Positions 49,756 to 58,953 of a stretch of DNA of 64,000 nt are shown here, piece by piece. The notes beneath the pieces were generated by a model. The model was not told where the DNA came from and did no database searches. It was given only the letters and a program-made list of their open reading frames with translations. A program made the position numbers and the translations under genes. Numbering within the stretch: position 1 is the first letter of the stretch; every line of letters begins with the position of its first letter. The DNA lies in assembly GCA_014191855.1 (NCBI GenBank), contig BJHF01000019.1, positions 1 to 64,000 of the forward strand. The letters are read 5' to 3'. The stretch is from Deltaproteobacteria bacterium. GTDB taxonomy: Bacteria; Myxococcota_A; UBA796; SXON01.

Positions 49756-51534
49756 CTACGGCACCCAGTCACCGCCGGGGCCTCCCCACGCGCCGATGTC
49801 GGAGCGAGAACCGTCCGCGTCGAGGATCGAGGGATCGCCCGCGTCGATGAGCGGCGAGGTCGCGCTCAACCGGTAATCGCTGTCGGCGAAGTCCGGGTCC
49901 ACGGACACGTTGCCGTCGTCTCCGGTAGGGTCGGTGAGGCCCAGGAAGTCGTCCGGGGCGTTTTCCCAAACGTCGGAGTAGCGAAGGGAGACCGAGGCGT
50001 TCTCCACGTCGATCCCACCACCCACGTAGGCCTCGTTCAAGCACACAACGGCGTTGGTCAGCTTCAGGTCCGAGGCCTCGAGCATCAAGCCGCCGCCGCC
50101 CCATGCGGCGAGGTTGTCGCAGACGGTGACGTTTGTAGCCGCAACCGAGGACCAACCCGCGTAGATCCCTCCCCCCGGGGGGTACACCCAACCCCAGCCG
50201 GTGACGTTGTCGCCGAGCACGACGTTGGTCAGGTTGGCCGTGCTGTTGTACAGGGCGATCCCGGCACCCGCGCCCCATGCGCCCCCGATCCCGTTTCGCC
50301 TGATCACGACGTTCGAGAGCCCGACCGTCGAGTCCTGCACGAAGACTCCGCCCCCCGCGCTGCCCGCGTAGCAGTCCTCGATGAGGACATCGTCCAAGAC
50401 CGCATCGGCGTTGTACAGGGAGACGCCGCCGCCCTCGCCGTGCTCCTTGACGCCGTAGACCGCGGTGGCGCCCCGTACGGTCACGCCCCAGAGCGCAGGC
50501 GCTCCGTCAACCGCGGCGATCCCGCCCCCCATGGCGCCGTAGGTGTCCTGAACGACGAGATCCACGAGCGTGGGGGAGGCACCATCGATCCCGAGAGCCC
50601 ACCCATCTTTGATGGTGAAACCCCTGAGCACCGAGGCCCTGCCCTCCCCTGTCAGGAAGTTCACGGTCGTCGCACCGGAAGCCACGTCGAGCACCGTCGA
50701 GGCGGAGCCTCCCACGCCCACCACCGCCACGCCCTTGCCCCCGAAGTCCAGACTCTCGGCGTAGGTGCCCGGCTCCACGCACACAGTGTCGCCGACAACG
50801 GCCGCGTCAATCGCGCCCTGGATGGTCGCGATGTCGGTGGGCACACTCACGTCGCAGTGGTCATCGACGCAGGCCTCGTCCGCTGTGCCATCGCAGTCGT
50901 TGTCGAGGCCGTCGCCACAGATCTCCGCATTGCCCCCGGCCACGCGCGGCGCGTCGTCGTCGCAGTCACCTTCGCAGCCCGCTTGCCCATCGGCGTCGGC
51001 GTCCAGGTCTTCGTCGGCCTGCACGCCGTCGCAATCGTCGTCCCGGCCGTCGCACACCTCCGGCGCCCCGGGGTGGATGGTGGCGTCGCGATCATCGCAG
51101 TCCGTTCCCTCAAGTACGTAGCCTGCCCACTCGCTGCAGCTCGCCACGAGGGGACGGCCGTACCCGTCCCCGTCGTCGTCCAGGTACCAGAGCGGCCCGA
51201 CACCGTCGTCCACCAGGCCGTCGCAATCCTGGTCCACCCAGTCGCAGACCTCGGTTGCCCCTGGGTTCACCGCGGCGTCGGCGTCATCGCAGTCCGTGCC
51301 GCCCGGCACCCCGTCCCATGGGTATCCGTCGCCGTCGGTGTCCGCGAGGTCCGCGCCATCGCAGTCCTGATCGACGCCGTCGTAAGGCAGCTCTGGATGA
51401 GGCTCGCAGCCGGTCTCCTCAGCGGCGGTCTCTAAGCCGCTCTCCGACGGTCTCCCGCCCGGCGTGTCGCACGCAGCGATCGCCGCGACGAGGCCGCAGG
51501 CCCAGAACACGCGGGTCGGCGAGCGCAGCCTCAT
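49756..51534 (-). CDS. Lipoprotein with MopE metal-binding repeats and beta-helix
   Basis: This 592-residue product has a lipobox (CGLVAAIAAC) and then at least four MopE/putative metal-binding repeats between about residues 45 and 215 (DGVDQDCDG, GTDCDDADAAVNPGATEVCD, CDGRDDDCDGV, DGLDNDCDG). These probably bind calcium or copper. From residue 230 a right-handed beta-helix begins (IATIQGAIDAAVVGDTVCVE) and ends SRSDIGAWGGPGGDWVP, the same closing motif as the 21-23 kb helices. The combination is typical of Myxococcota surface proteins. Function unknown. Confidence 0.82.
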   Translation of the reverse strand: MRLRSPTRVFWACGLVAAIAACDTPGGRPSESGLETAAEETGCEPHPELPYDGVDQDCDGADLADTDGDGYPWDGVPGGTDCDDADAAVNPGATEVCDWVDQDCDGLVDDGVGPLWYLDDDGDGYGRPLVASCSEWAGYVLEGTDCDDRDATIHPGAPEVCDGRDDDCDGVQADEDLDADADGQAGCEGDCDDDAPRVAGGNAEICGDGLDNDCDGTADEACVDDHCDVSVPTDIATIQGAIDAAVVGDTVCVEPGTYAESLDFGGKGVAVVGVGGSASTVLDVASGATTVNFLTGEGRASVLRGFTIKDGWALGIDGASPTLVDLVVQDTYGAMGGGIAAVDGAPALWGVTVRGATAVYGVKEHGEGGGVSLYNADAVLDDVLIEDCYAGSAGGGVFVQDSTVGLSNVVIRRNGIGGAWGAGAGIALYNSTANLTNVVLGDNVTGWGWVYPPGGGIYAGWSSVAATNVTVCDNLAAWGGGGLMLEASDLKLTNAVVCLNEAYVGGGIDVENASVSLRYSDVWENAPDDFLGLTDPTGDDGNVSVDPDFADSDYRLSATSPLIDAGDPSILDADGSRSDIGAWGGPGGDWVP

Positions 51535-51667
51535 CGAGGAACTCTACATCACAAACGACGAGCCCCTGCCACTTGCCGCCATTCAACCCTCGTCGCAGGG
51601 CGGGCGACGGGGGAAGGAAGGGGACCCGGCGCCGACAGCGCGCTGCCCACGCGCCGAAGGCGCGCCC

Positions 51668-52516
51668 CTACCCCACCAGCGCCGTCACCTTCTCCCAAAG
51701 CTCACGCGGCAACCGCTGACGCAGCGCATCCCGCACGTGCGCCCCGCTGTATCGCGCCGAAAAATGCGTCAGCAGCACCGCCTCGTTCTCCAGCAGGTGC
51801 GCCCGCTCCACCAGCTCGTCGAGGTGAACATGGCCGCTCCCTCGAGCCTTTTCCACTGGCACGCGATCGTCCACGAACGTACACTCCATGATGAGCAATC
51901 GCGCCTTGCGCACCAGCTCCTCCCGCTCGATCACCTCAGGCAACGTGTCCCCGGTGAACGCGATCTCCACCGTCTCCGTCGCCTCGCTGACCGGCGCGCC
52001 GGTGGCGCGGATCGCGCGAATCTCCGCCTCCGACAAGCCCACGAGGTCCGCGCGAAGCCTCGTTTTCGTGCGACAGAGCGCATACCCTTGACACGGAACC
52101 CGGTGCGGCGAACGAAACGGCTTGGCGACCCAGCCGCCGCCGAGATCCAGCGCGTCCCCCGGCCCGCAGGGGATGATGTCAACCGGAAGGTCGGACCCAT
52201 CGAGCCGCCGCCACACCTCGAGCAGCGCGTGCAGATCGGTGACGTTCTCGCGCGGTACGTACCACGTTGGCGGCGCCACTTTGTAGAGGTCGCGCGTGGC
52301 CGCGTGGTAGGCGATGCCGCCGGCGTGGTCCATGTGGGTGTGCGTGAGCAGGATCCGCCGCCGCTTCACCGCGCTCGCCGGGCATCGGCCGATGTCAAAG
52401 GCAAGGTCAAGCTCGGGAAGCTCGATGCACGTTTCGATGCCCCCGACGCTGAGCGCCTCCACCTCGTAGCCGGCCAACCGCATGCGTTGCCGTATCTCGT
52501 CGACACCTCGCGACAC
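51668..52516 (-). CDS. RNase Z-like metallo-beta-lactamase-fold protein
   Basis: The 282-residue product has the MBL core LTHTHMDHAGG (motif II, two-zinc site), FRSPHRVPCQGYAL, VEIAFTGDTLPEV (motif IV Asp) and ECTF, resembling RNase Z/ElaC proteins and their plant-like short relatives. A GHVHLDELVERAHLLENE segment supplies the late His. Whether it is the tRNA 3'-processing enzyme or a related hydrolase is not settled; the exosite arm of canonical RNase Z is not evident. The start may be the GTG at 52516 or the ATG at 52483. It is divergent from the htrA-like gene. Confidence 0.7.
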   Translation of the reverse strand: MSRGVDEIRQRMRLAGYEVEALSVGGIETCIELPELDLAFDIGRCPASAVKRRRILLTHTHMDHAGGIAYHAATRDLYKVAPPTWYVPRENVTDLHALLEVWRRLDGSDLPVDIIPCGPGDALDLGGGWVAKPFRSPHRVPCQGYALCRTKTRLRADLVGLSEAEIRAIRATGAPVSEATETVEIAFTGDTLPEVIEREELVRKARLLIMECTFVDDRVPVEKARGSGHVHLDELVERAHLLENEAVLLTHFSARYSGAHVRDALRQRLPRELWEKVTALVG

Positions 52517-52560
52517 GCGGTGACCCGACAGCGCGCCCGGAGGTGTTTATTCGGGAGCGC

Positions 52561-53589
52561 ATGAAGCTCCTCCCCTTCCTGCTGCTCACCGCCTGCTACG
52601 CCGACGCCGGAGATGCCCCGCCCGTTACCCCGCCGGCCGCGTTCAACCCGTCGTTGAGCCTGGCGCCCCTCGTGGCGGCGGTTGAGCCGGCCGTCGTGAA
52701 CGTGTACACCACGCAGCGTCAGGCGATCCCCCAGATCTACCAGTACGCCTATGGGCTGCCCTCCGAGCGAATCCAGCAGGGTCAAGGCTCCGGCTTCGTG
52801 ATCAGCGCCGACGGCTACATCCTCACGAACAACCACGTCGTGAGCGGCGCCACCACCGTGAAGGTGAAGTTCGACTCGGGCGACGAGTACGCCGCGGAGG
52901 TGGTGGGGCTCGACCAGGGCAGCGACGTTGCCCTGCTCAAGATTGACGCCAAAAAGGCCCTTCCGTGGCTCCGTCTCGGGTCGAGCGAGGCTGCGCGGGT
53001 GGGCGACTGGGTCGTGGCGGTGGGGAACCCCTTGGGGCTCGGCCACACCGTCACGGCGGGGATCATCTCCGCGAAGGGCCGCGAGGTGCCCGAATTGGAG
53101 GCGCTGGAGGAGTTCATCCAGACCGACGCGAGTATCAACCCTGGTAATTCGGGAGGGCCGCTCATCGGACTCGACGGCACGGTGATCGGCATGAACACCG
53201 CCATCGTGAGCGGGGCGAACAGCGTTGGCTTCTCCATCCCCAGTGATCACCTCGCGTTCGTGCTGCCGCAGCTTCGCGAGAAGGGCACCGTCGCCCGCGG
53301 CTGGCTCGGCGTTGGTACCGCCGCGCTCAACAGCCGCGGCCTCAAGGAGTTCAAGGTTGAAACCGGCGTGATGGTTACGCAGGTCTCCGACGGGAGCCCC
53401 GCCGCCGTATTCGGACTGGTGCCGGGCGATGTGATCCTGAGCATCGCCGGCAAGCCGATGTCCGAGCCGGCCGACCTCTACCGCGCGGTCGCTTCGAAGT
53501 GGCCCGGCGACGAGGTGACGGTGAAGTACTTGCACGCCGGGACGACGAAAGAGTCGAAGTTGAAGCTGGGTACGCGGCCGTCGAAGTAG
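52561..53589 (+). CDS. HtrA/DegP-type serine protease lipoprotein
   Basis: The 342-residue protein has a lipoprotein signal (LLPFLLLTAC) and a trypsin-like protease domain with the full triad: His92 (NNHVV), Asp122 (SDVALLK) and Ser197 (NPGNSGGP). One PDZ domain follows (about residues 245-330; GVMVTQVSDGSPAAVFGLVP). It is a one-PDZ DegS-like form anchored by lipid rather than a membrane helix. It probably works in envelope protein quality control. The start is the ATG giving a signal peptide. Confidence 0.88.
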   Translation: MKLLPFLLLTACYADAGDAPPVTPPAAFNPSLSLAPLVAAVEPAVVNVYTTQRQAIPQIYQYAYGLPSERIQQGQGSGFVISADGYILTNNHVVSGATTVKVKFDSGDEYAAEVVGLDQGSDVALLKIDAKKALPWLRLGSSEAARVGDWVVAVGNPLGLGHTVTAGIISAKGREVPELEALEEFIQTDASINPGNSGGPLIGLDGTVIGMNTAIVSGANSVGFSIPSDHLAFVLPQLREKGTVARGWLGVGTAALNSRGLKEFKVETGVMVTQVSDGSPAAVFGLVPGDVILSIAGKPMSEPADLYRAVASKWPGDEVTVKYLHAGTTKESKLKLGTRPSK

Positions 53590-53925
53590 GGGGGAGCTTG
53601 CCGATTGAGCCTGGTTCCGGCGCCCCCGGTTCCTGACGGCGCGACTTAGCCGTCGCAGCCAGCTTCCGCGGGATTCTCGGGGACTCTCCGCCCCTTCTCG
53701 ATGTCCGCCCAACGCTGTCCCGGGCAATGAACGGGCGGGTGACGCCGCAGTCCGTCGCCGCCGAGCGGCGCTGCGACGCGAGCGCGGCGGCGGCCTGCGG
53801 CGACAGGACCCGGCGCTAACCTGGGTTCTTGCGTCTGCGAGCCTCGGAATGGGTCGTCCACCCCGAGCCTCCCGCCGTCACGGCGCCGCGTTTTGCACGG
53901 CGACCGTCTCAAGGCTCAGAACGCC
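53590..53925. other. Gene-free gap
   Basis: This 336-bp gap lies between the htrA-like gene and the converging Bax inhibitor-1 gene. It is rich in short GC inverted repeats (for example CGCCGCCGAGCGGCG) but has no T-tract terminator or gene that I can support. Confidence 0.5.
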
Positions 53926-54636
53926 TCAGCGCCGGCGCAGCCGCAAGAGCAACGACAGGATGTTCCAGAACAACACGAGCAGGCCGATCGTGATGGTGTA
54001 GGCCCCCTCCACGTGTTGCTCCGTCGAGAAGTTGTGGATGACCTCGTTCACCTGATAAAGCAAGCCCGCCGCCGAGATCGCGACGAACACCACACACATG
54101 ACGAGGCCCAGCGTGCCGCCGAACAACGCGGGGAAGGCGAAGCCAACCGCCATGAGGATCAGCATCGGGATGGACACCGCGCCGAGGCCGGCGCCGATGA
54201 GGGAGAAGTCCCGCGGACCGGACCACACGTAGGCGGCCATGCCCACGCCGGTAAAGCCAGTCAGCGCCATCGCGAAGCCGATGAGCACGAAGGGATTGCC
54301 GAAGTCGGCGCGTGAAACCAGCATCGCCACGAGGAGCAAGAAGCCCATCGCCACGCCCTGCGCCATGGTGCCCAGGATGAAGCCGGGCCACTTCGCGGCG
54401 CCAAAAACCATCGGCCGCGCAACGAAGTTCGTGACTGCCCAGCAGCCGAGGATCACGATCATCGGCGCATAACCACCGAGCAGCGCGGGCATCATCGCGA
54501 TCACCGCGGCGCTCACGAGGCCCGTGCCTCCGGAGAGAATCAGGCCGAAGGCGGTAATCGACAGCACGCGGCGCAGGTAGTCGACGCGGGCGTCGGCCGA
54601 CACGCGGCTGACGGGGATGCCAGAAGGGAAGGACAT
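53926..54636 (-). CDS. Bax inhibitor-1/YccA family membrane protein
   Basis: This 236-residue protein has seven hydrophobic helices and the family-typical pattern LRRVLSITAFGLILSGGTGLV at the start, then ALTGFTGVGMAAYVW and IPMLILMAVGFAF. BI-1/YccA proteins are inner-membrane, calcium-leak-type proteins; in bacteria YccA modulates the FtsH protease. The C-terminal helix ends with a basic tail (RLRRR). It is 35 bp downstream of the histidine kinase gene on the same strand. Confidence 0.85.
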   Translation of the reverse strand: MSFPSGIPVSRVSADARVDYLRRVLSITAFGLILSGGTGLVSAAVIAMMPALLGGYAPMIVILGCWAVTNFVARPMVFGAAKWPGFILGTMAQGVAMGFLLLVAMLVSRADFGNPFVLIGFAMALTGFTGVGMAAYVWSGPRDFSLIGAGLGAVSIPMLILMAVGFAFPALFGGTLGLVMCVVFVAISAAGLLYQVNEVIHNFSTEQHVEGAYTITIGLLVLFWNILSLLLRLRRR

Positions 54637-54671
54637 GGGGCCAGGACCTCAGCGGAAAACTATAACCACCG

Positions 54672-56090
54672 CTACGCCGCCACCCACACCCGGAACCGCG
54701 TTTCCCCCGGCCGGCTCACCACTTCCACGCCGCCGCCGTGCCCTTCCGCGATGGTCTTCACCAGCGCGAGCCCGAGCCCTGTGCCGCCCCGCGCCCGGTC
54801 CGTGGTGAAGAAGCGGTCGAAGAGCTGGGCGAGGTGCGCGGGGTCGATGCCGGAACCGTCATCCACGACCACGAAACCCGCCCGTCCATCGCCGTGAAAG
54901 CGCTCGACCGACACGGTCGGCCCGCCGTGCCGGATCGCGTTTCCAACGAGGTTCACGAGCACAGCGTCGAGCTGTTCGCGCACGCCGTATACGGCCCCGG
55001 CGCTCCCCGAGCAGCGCACCCCGGGAAAACGGCGTAGCCCCTCGTCCACGAGCGCGTCCAGGTCTACATCCTCGCGGAGCCCGCCTTCCTCCGCGCGGGC
55101 GAGCCGCAAGAGGCCGCCGACGAGGTTCGAGAGGCGGTCGAGGTCGGCCAGGGCGTTGTCGAGGAATCGGGCGCGCTGGGCGGGAGGCATCGCGTCGTCG
55201 TCGCGAAGCAGCTCGACGGTGCCGCGGAGCGCCGACACCGGCGTCTTGAATTCGTGGGATACGTTGCCGGCGAACTCGGTGATGTAGGCCAGCCGGGCCC
55301 GCAGGCGGCGGGCCATCGTGTCCATCGCCTCCGCGAGCTGCGCCGCCTCCCGGATCCGCGATCCCTTCGCGTCCGCAATCGGCTCCTCGGCGCCAACCTC
55401 CCCGGCCGCGATCCGCTCGCTCGCCCGCGCGAGCAGGTTCAGCGATCGAGAGGCACGCCAGCCGCCGAACACCGAGAGGAACACCGTCAACAACAGGGCG
55501 ACCACGCCGCCGACCGAGAGTCTGGGCACCATCGACCAGAAGGTCTGCCAGTCGTCGCGAGGCGTTCGGGAGAGGATTACCGCGCCCAGCACGGCACCGT
55601 CCTTCCGGATCGGCACCGCAACGAACACCCGCACGTCCGCGTGACGGCTCGGGGTTTCGAAGCTGCTGCCCCCCCCGCGGCGCGAGCTGAGCGGCACCGG
55701 CGGACGCGGCTTGATCGCCAGTCCCTGGCTTCCTTCCAGCGCGGTTCGTACCTCGGCGTCCGCGCTCAGGTCCTCACCCACCGTGTCGCCGCTCGACGCC
55801 ACCACCACCCCCGCGTCGTTCACGATGCGGATCCCCGCGAGCGTTTGCGCCTTCGCCAACGCCAACATCTCGCTCATCTTCGCGGGGTCGCCCATCCGCT
55901 CCTGGGCCACCATGGAAACGAGCGCGCCCTGGTGCTCCAGGTCCTCCCTGGTCTGGTTCACGAGGTCCCAGGCGAGCGCGCCGGTGCTGATCACGGCCAC
56001 GAAAGGGAGGCTCAGAACCACGACATAGCTGAGGAACAACCAAACCTGTAGCGGGAGGCGCGGAAGCAGCTCGCGGCGCGCTACGCCCAT
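54672..56090 (-). CDS. Membrane sensor histidine kinase
   Basis: The 472-residue product has a first membrane helix (LFLSYVVVLSLPFVAVIST), a periplasmic sensor domain (about 40-185) and a second helix (LSVGGVVALLLTVFLSVFGG). A HAMP domain follows, then an H-box with phospho-His279 (NVSHEFKTPVSALRG) and a HATPase with NAIRHGG and GGTGLGLALVKTIAEGHGG. It pairs with the OmpR-type regulator 10 bp upstream. The ligand is unknown; the sensor domain has the double-Cache-like look of envelope-sensing kinases. Confidence 0.9.
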   Translation of the reverse strand: MGVARRELLPRLPLQVWLFLSYVVVLSLPFVAVISTGALAWDLVNQTREDLEHQGALVSMVAQERMGDPAKMSEMLALAKAQTLAGIRIVNDAGVVVASSGDTVGEDLSADAEVRTALEGSQGLAIKPRPPVPLSSRRGGGSSFETPSRHADVRVFVAVPIRKDGAVLGAVILSRTPRDDWQTFWSMVPRLSVGGVVALLLTVFLSVFGGWRASRSLNLLARASERIAAGEVGAEEPIADAKGSRIREAAQLAEAMDTMARRLRARLAYITEFAGNVSHEFKTPVSALRGTVELLRDDDAMPPAQRARFLDNALADLDRLSNLVGGLLRLARAEEGGLREDVDLDALVDEGLRRFPGVRCSGSAGAVYGVREQLDAVLVNLVGNAIRHGGPTVSVERFHGDGRAGFVVVDDGSGIDPAHLAQLFDRFFTTDRARGGTGLGLALVKTIAEGHGGGVEVVSRPGETRFRVWVAA

Positions 56091-56100
56091 CGAAGCGCCT

Positions 56101-56793
56101 TCACGACTTCAGGCGGTAGCCGAGCCCGTGCACCGTTTCGATGGGATCCAGCCCTTCGTCGCGGAGCTTGGCTCGGATCCGGCGAACGTGGCTGTCGAGC
56201 GTGCGCTCAGCGAGATGGTAGCCGTCGCCGTACGCACGATCCGTCAGGTCCTCCCTCGTGTAGGCGCGCCCGGGGCGGCTGAGGAGCACCTGGAGCAGGC
56301 TGAACTCGGTCACAGTGAGCACCACTTCTTTCGGGCCCGCGGGGTGATCCACCCACACGCGGTGCTCCACCGTGTCCATCCGCAGGGGTCCCGACCGGAG
56401 GAGCGCCGGCTCATCCGCGCTGGGGACCGAGGGTTTCCCTCGACGGAGCACCGCTTTCACGCGGGCGCACAGCTCTCGGGTGGAGAAGGGCTTGGTGAGG
56501 TAGTCGTCGCCCCCCATCTCCAGCCCCAGTACGCGGTCCAACTCCTCGTCTCGGCTCGACAAGAACACCACGGGGATCGTGCTCTTCTTTCGCAGCTCGC
56601 GGCAGGCCTCCAGCCCGTCCATCCCCGGCATCACGATGTCGAGCACGATGAGGTCGGGCGCGTCGGCCGCCACGAGCCGCAGGGCCTCCGCACCATCTTT
56701 CGCCTCCCGAACGTCGTGTCCGTCGCGAGCCAGCGCATAGCGCACCACCTCCCGCAGGTGGGGGTCGTCGTCCACAACAAGGATGCGTGCCAT
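56101..56793 (-). CDS. OmpR/PhoB-type response regulator
   Basis: The 230-residue product has a REC domain with phosphoacceptor Asp52 (LIVLDIVMPG) and LTKPF, then a winged-helix output (VLTVTEFSLLQVLLSRPGRA, DSHVRRIRAKL, TVHGLGYRLKS). It binds DNA as a dimer and forms a two-component pair with the downstream kinase. The ATG at 56793 gives the standard MARILVVDDD start; the longer frame is discarded. Confidence 0.92.
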   Translation of the reverse strand: MARILVVDDDPHLREVVRYALARDGHDVREAKDGAEALRLVAADAPDLIVLDIVMPGMDGLEACRELRKKSTIPVVFLSSRDEELDRVLGLEMGGDDYLTKPFSTRELCARVKAVLRRGKPSVPSADEPALLRSGPLRMDTVEHRVWVDHPAGPKEVVLTVTEFSLLQVLLSRPGRAYTREDLTDRAYGDGYHLAERTLDSHVRRIRAKLRDEGLDPIETVHGLGYRLKS

Positions 56794-56840
56794 CGCGGGG
56801 AAGTCTACCCCGCTCTGCAGCCCCGGCGCGGACACGGGGC

Positions 56841-57389
56841 TCAGCACGTCACCTCCTCGAGGGCCTGGGCGCGAGCGGCCAACTCGCCCAGATGCGCGCG
56901 CACCGCGCTGGTGTCCCCTGCAAGCGCAACCAGACCGAGCTGCACACGCACCGCGAGGAGCTGCCGAAGCACCGCCTCGACTTCATCCGCCGCGTGTGCC
57001 CGAGCGGTGATCAGCCGCACAGACCCCGCATCACTGGCCACGACCGGGTCCTCGAGCAGGCGGTCGACCGCCGCGAGCCGCGCGTCCGCCCGGCGCAACG
57101 ACCGCTCGATCCCCTGGAGGCTGTTCAGCTCCACAACGCCGCCCAGAGCGGGCTCTGCGAGCGCAGCCCGCAACGCCGCGAACGCTGCGGTGATCTTGAC
57201 GGCGAACGGCCCCGCGCCGGGGGCGTCCATCGACTCGGCGCCCAGCAGCGAGACCATCGCTGGCCACGCCAACACCGCCGCTGCCGCCGCGCTCGTGGGC
57301 TGCCCCTGGCGCAAGAGCAAGCCTCCGACGCCGATCCCCACCAGCAACCAGCCCGCTCCGAGCATCATCGCGAGCGTGGAGGGGCTCAT
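56841..57389 (-). CDS. Membrane-anchored helical protein, unknown
   Basis: The 182-residue product has an N-terminal membrane helix (LAMMLGAGWLLVGIGVGGLL) and a second weaker hydrophobic stretch. The rest is a long, Ala/Leu-rich helical domain suggesting a coiled coil (RSLRRADARLAAVDRLLEDP). It is translationally coupled (ATGA) to the Yip1-like gene upstream and lies 47 bp before the response regulator, so it may belong to the same transcript. No family recognised. Confidence 0.55.
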   Translation of the reverse strand: MSPSTLAMMLGAGWLLVGIGVGGLLLRQGQPTSAAAAAVLAWPAMVSLLGAESMDAPGAGPFAVKITAAFAALRAALAEPALGGVVELNSLQGIERSLRRADARLAAVDRLLEDPVVASDAGSVRLITARAHAADEVEAVLRQLLAVRVQLGLVALAGDTSAVRAHLGELAARAQALEEVTC

Positions 57390-58093
57390 TCCCGCACCGT
57401 CCGGTTCAGGCCGGAGCCGCGGGGCTGCCAGTCGTCGTCGTAGTCTCCCGTGGCGCTCCGGGTCGTGGCGCCGATCGCCGAGAAGATGTCGGACTCCACA
57501 GGGCGGAGGAAGGCCACGACGCCCGCGGGCCGCGCCACGAACGGTCGGAGCAGCCACCCGGTTTGCGCCGTTACGAGGCCGAGCATCGCGAGGGTGCCGA
57601 GGACGGCCACCCAGCGCAAGCGGCCCCCAGTGGGCACGGCGCGGGAGAGCGTCGCGAGCGCGGGGAGGGCCACCAGGCCAAAAGTCGCGACGAAGGCGAG
57701 CACGGCGAGGTGGTACTCTGCATCCAGCGAGAACGGCAGCCACAGCACCGGCGCGGCGGCGGCGGCGAGCAGCCCGCTGCGGGCGAGCCCGGCGAGGGTG
57801 GCGATCCCCAACCGGGACCACGGCACCGAAACCCCGCACGCCTCGGCGAAGGTGTGAACGAGCGGCAGCACCACGAGCGGAGGAACCAGGAACAAGGCGG
57901 GTAGCTTCACGGCGGCGTACACCGATTGCAGCGGGCCGGCGCTCGCCCCTACCGCCAGGCCGAGCACGGCCGCGCCGCCTACCGCGAGCACGAGCAGCGG
58001 CGGCGCCAGCCGGGCCAGCGCGTGGTCGTCTCCGCTCCCGGCCACCGCGTCGGGATCCCGGAGCACTTGCGTCGTGAGGGTGAGAAGGTGCAT
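57386..58093 (-). CDS. Polytopic membrane protein (Yip1-like)
   Basis: This 235-residue product has five hydrophobic helices (LAPPLLVLAVGGAAVLGLAV, LPALFLVPPLVVLPLVHTF, HLAVLAFVATFGLVALPALA) after a hydrophilic start, as in Yip1-domain proteins. A charged C-terminal tail follows. The ATG at 58093 comes 13 bp after the upstream gene's stop. No function can be assigned. Confidence 0.55.
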   Translation of the reverse strand: MHLLTLTTQVLRDPDAVAGSGDDHALARLAPPLLVLAVGGAAVLGLAVGASAGPLQSVYAAVKLPALFLVPPLVVLPLVHTFAEACGVSVPWSRLGIATLAGLARSGLLAAAAAPVLWLPFSLDAEYHLAVLAFVATFGLVALPALATLSRAVPTGGRLRWVAVLGTLAMLGLVTAQTGWLLRPFVARPAGVVAFLRPVESDIFSAIGATTRSATGDYDDDWQPRGSGLNRTVRE

Positions 58094-58106
58094 GGGAGGC
58101 TCCGAA

Positions 58107-58700
58107 TCAGAAGGTGAAGAAGAACAGGAGGCGCAGGCCGATGAGGCCGCCGAGGCCGGTCCAGAGCAGGGCGAACGTTCCCGCGCCCTCGGTCGAGCCA
58201 CCAGCGAGGCGCTCCACATCCACGAGATTGAGCAACGTTCGCAGCAGCACGAAGGCTCCGAGGGCGAAGAGCACGAGGGCTCCCACCGTAGGGCCCAGAT
58301 CACTGGTCGCGCTGAGCCACACCACCGCCGGAGAAACACCGAGCGCGACGACACCACCCCGCGTAAATGCATCGGCCACCGCCGAGAGCAGCGCCCCCGG
58401 GCTCGCGCGCATCCGGAGGTACTGGTGCCCCACCACCAGCGCGGGCGTCGCGAGCAGGATGACGCCGACAGCCGCAGCGAGGCCTGCGGGCGCACGGGCG
58501 AGCGCCTCCGCCTGACCGGCCACACCCGCTGCGAGGCCCAGCGCGGCGATTCCGCCCACGGCTCGGGCGTGAACCCAGGGGCGGGCGTGGAAGTCGGGCG
58601 GAGAGAGATCAGGGTGAGGCGGGGAGGGGGTGGCGCCGGGGGTCGGCACCAATGGGGGGGCCACCGCGGCCGGTACGCCTTCGGATTCAGACAAGGGCAT
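58107..58700 (-). CDS. Polytopic membrane protein, unknown
   Basis: From the ATG at 58700 the product has 197 residues: a Pro/Ser-rich N-terminal 45 residues and then about five hydrophobic helices (VGGIAALGLAAGVAGQ, GLAAAVGVILLATPALVVGH, TVGALVLFALGAFVLLRTLL). It starts the minus-strand run leading to the two-component pair. A GTG at 58721 would add seven residues. It resembles the following Yip1-like protein in layout. Confidence 0.55.
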   Translation of the reverse strand: MPLSESEGVPAAVAPPLVPTPGATPSPPHPDLSPPDFHARPWVHARAVGGIAALGLAAGVAGQAEALARAPAGLAAAVGVILLATPALVVGHQYLRMRASPGALLSAVADAFTRGGVVALGVSPAVVWLSATSDLGPTVGALVLFALGAFVLLRTLLNLVDVERLAGGSTEGAGTFALLWTGLGGLIGLRLLFFFTF

Positions 58701-58908
58701 CGTGAGAACAGCCACGTTCACTCCGGGGAACGCTCACACCTTAGGCGCTGGGTGTGCGCAGCTCGACGCGGACCGGTGCCCACGCCACGTGCGTTTGGTG
58801 CAAGCCCTGTGCAAGGCCCCGACCCGGTTGGGTGAGCATTTTCCTACAGCCCCCCCGAACCTCCTGTGCCATTCCGCCCACCTCCTTAGTTCTCGCGTGG
58901 CTTTTCCG

Positions 58909-58924
58909 TGGCACGCTCCTTGCA
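58909..58924 (+). promoter_or_regulatory. Sigma-54 (-24/-12) promoter of the universal stress protein gene
   Basis: TGGCACGCTCCTTGCA exactly fits TGGCACG-N4-TTGCW. The -12 GC at 58922-58923 predicts a start at about 58935, leaving a short leader with a GTGGAG ribosome site before the ATG at 58954. It differs at only two positions from the large-ncRNA promoter at 33459-33474. Confidence 0.85.
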
Positions 58925-58953
58925 CTCTCTTCGCGCAACTCGTGGAGCTTCCG

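Noticed and set aside
53646-53912. Minus-strand 88-residue frame in the gap before the Bax inhibitor-1 gene
   Set aside because: Arg/Gly-rich composition, no ribosome site and no recognisable domain.
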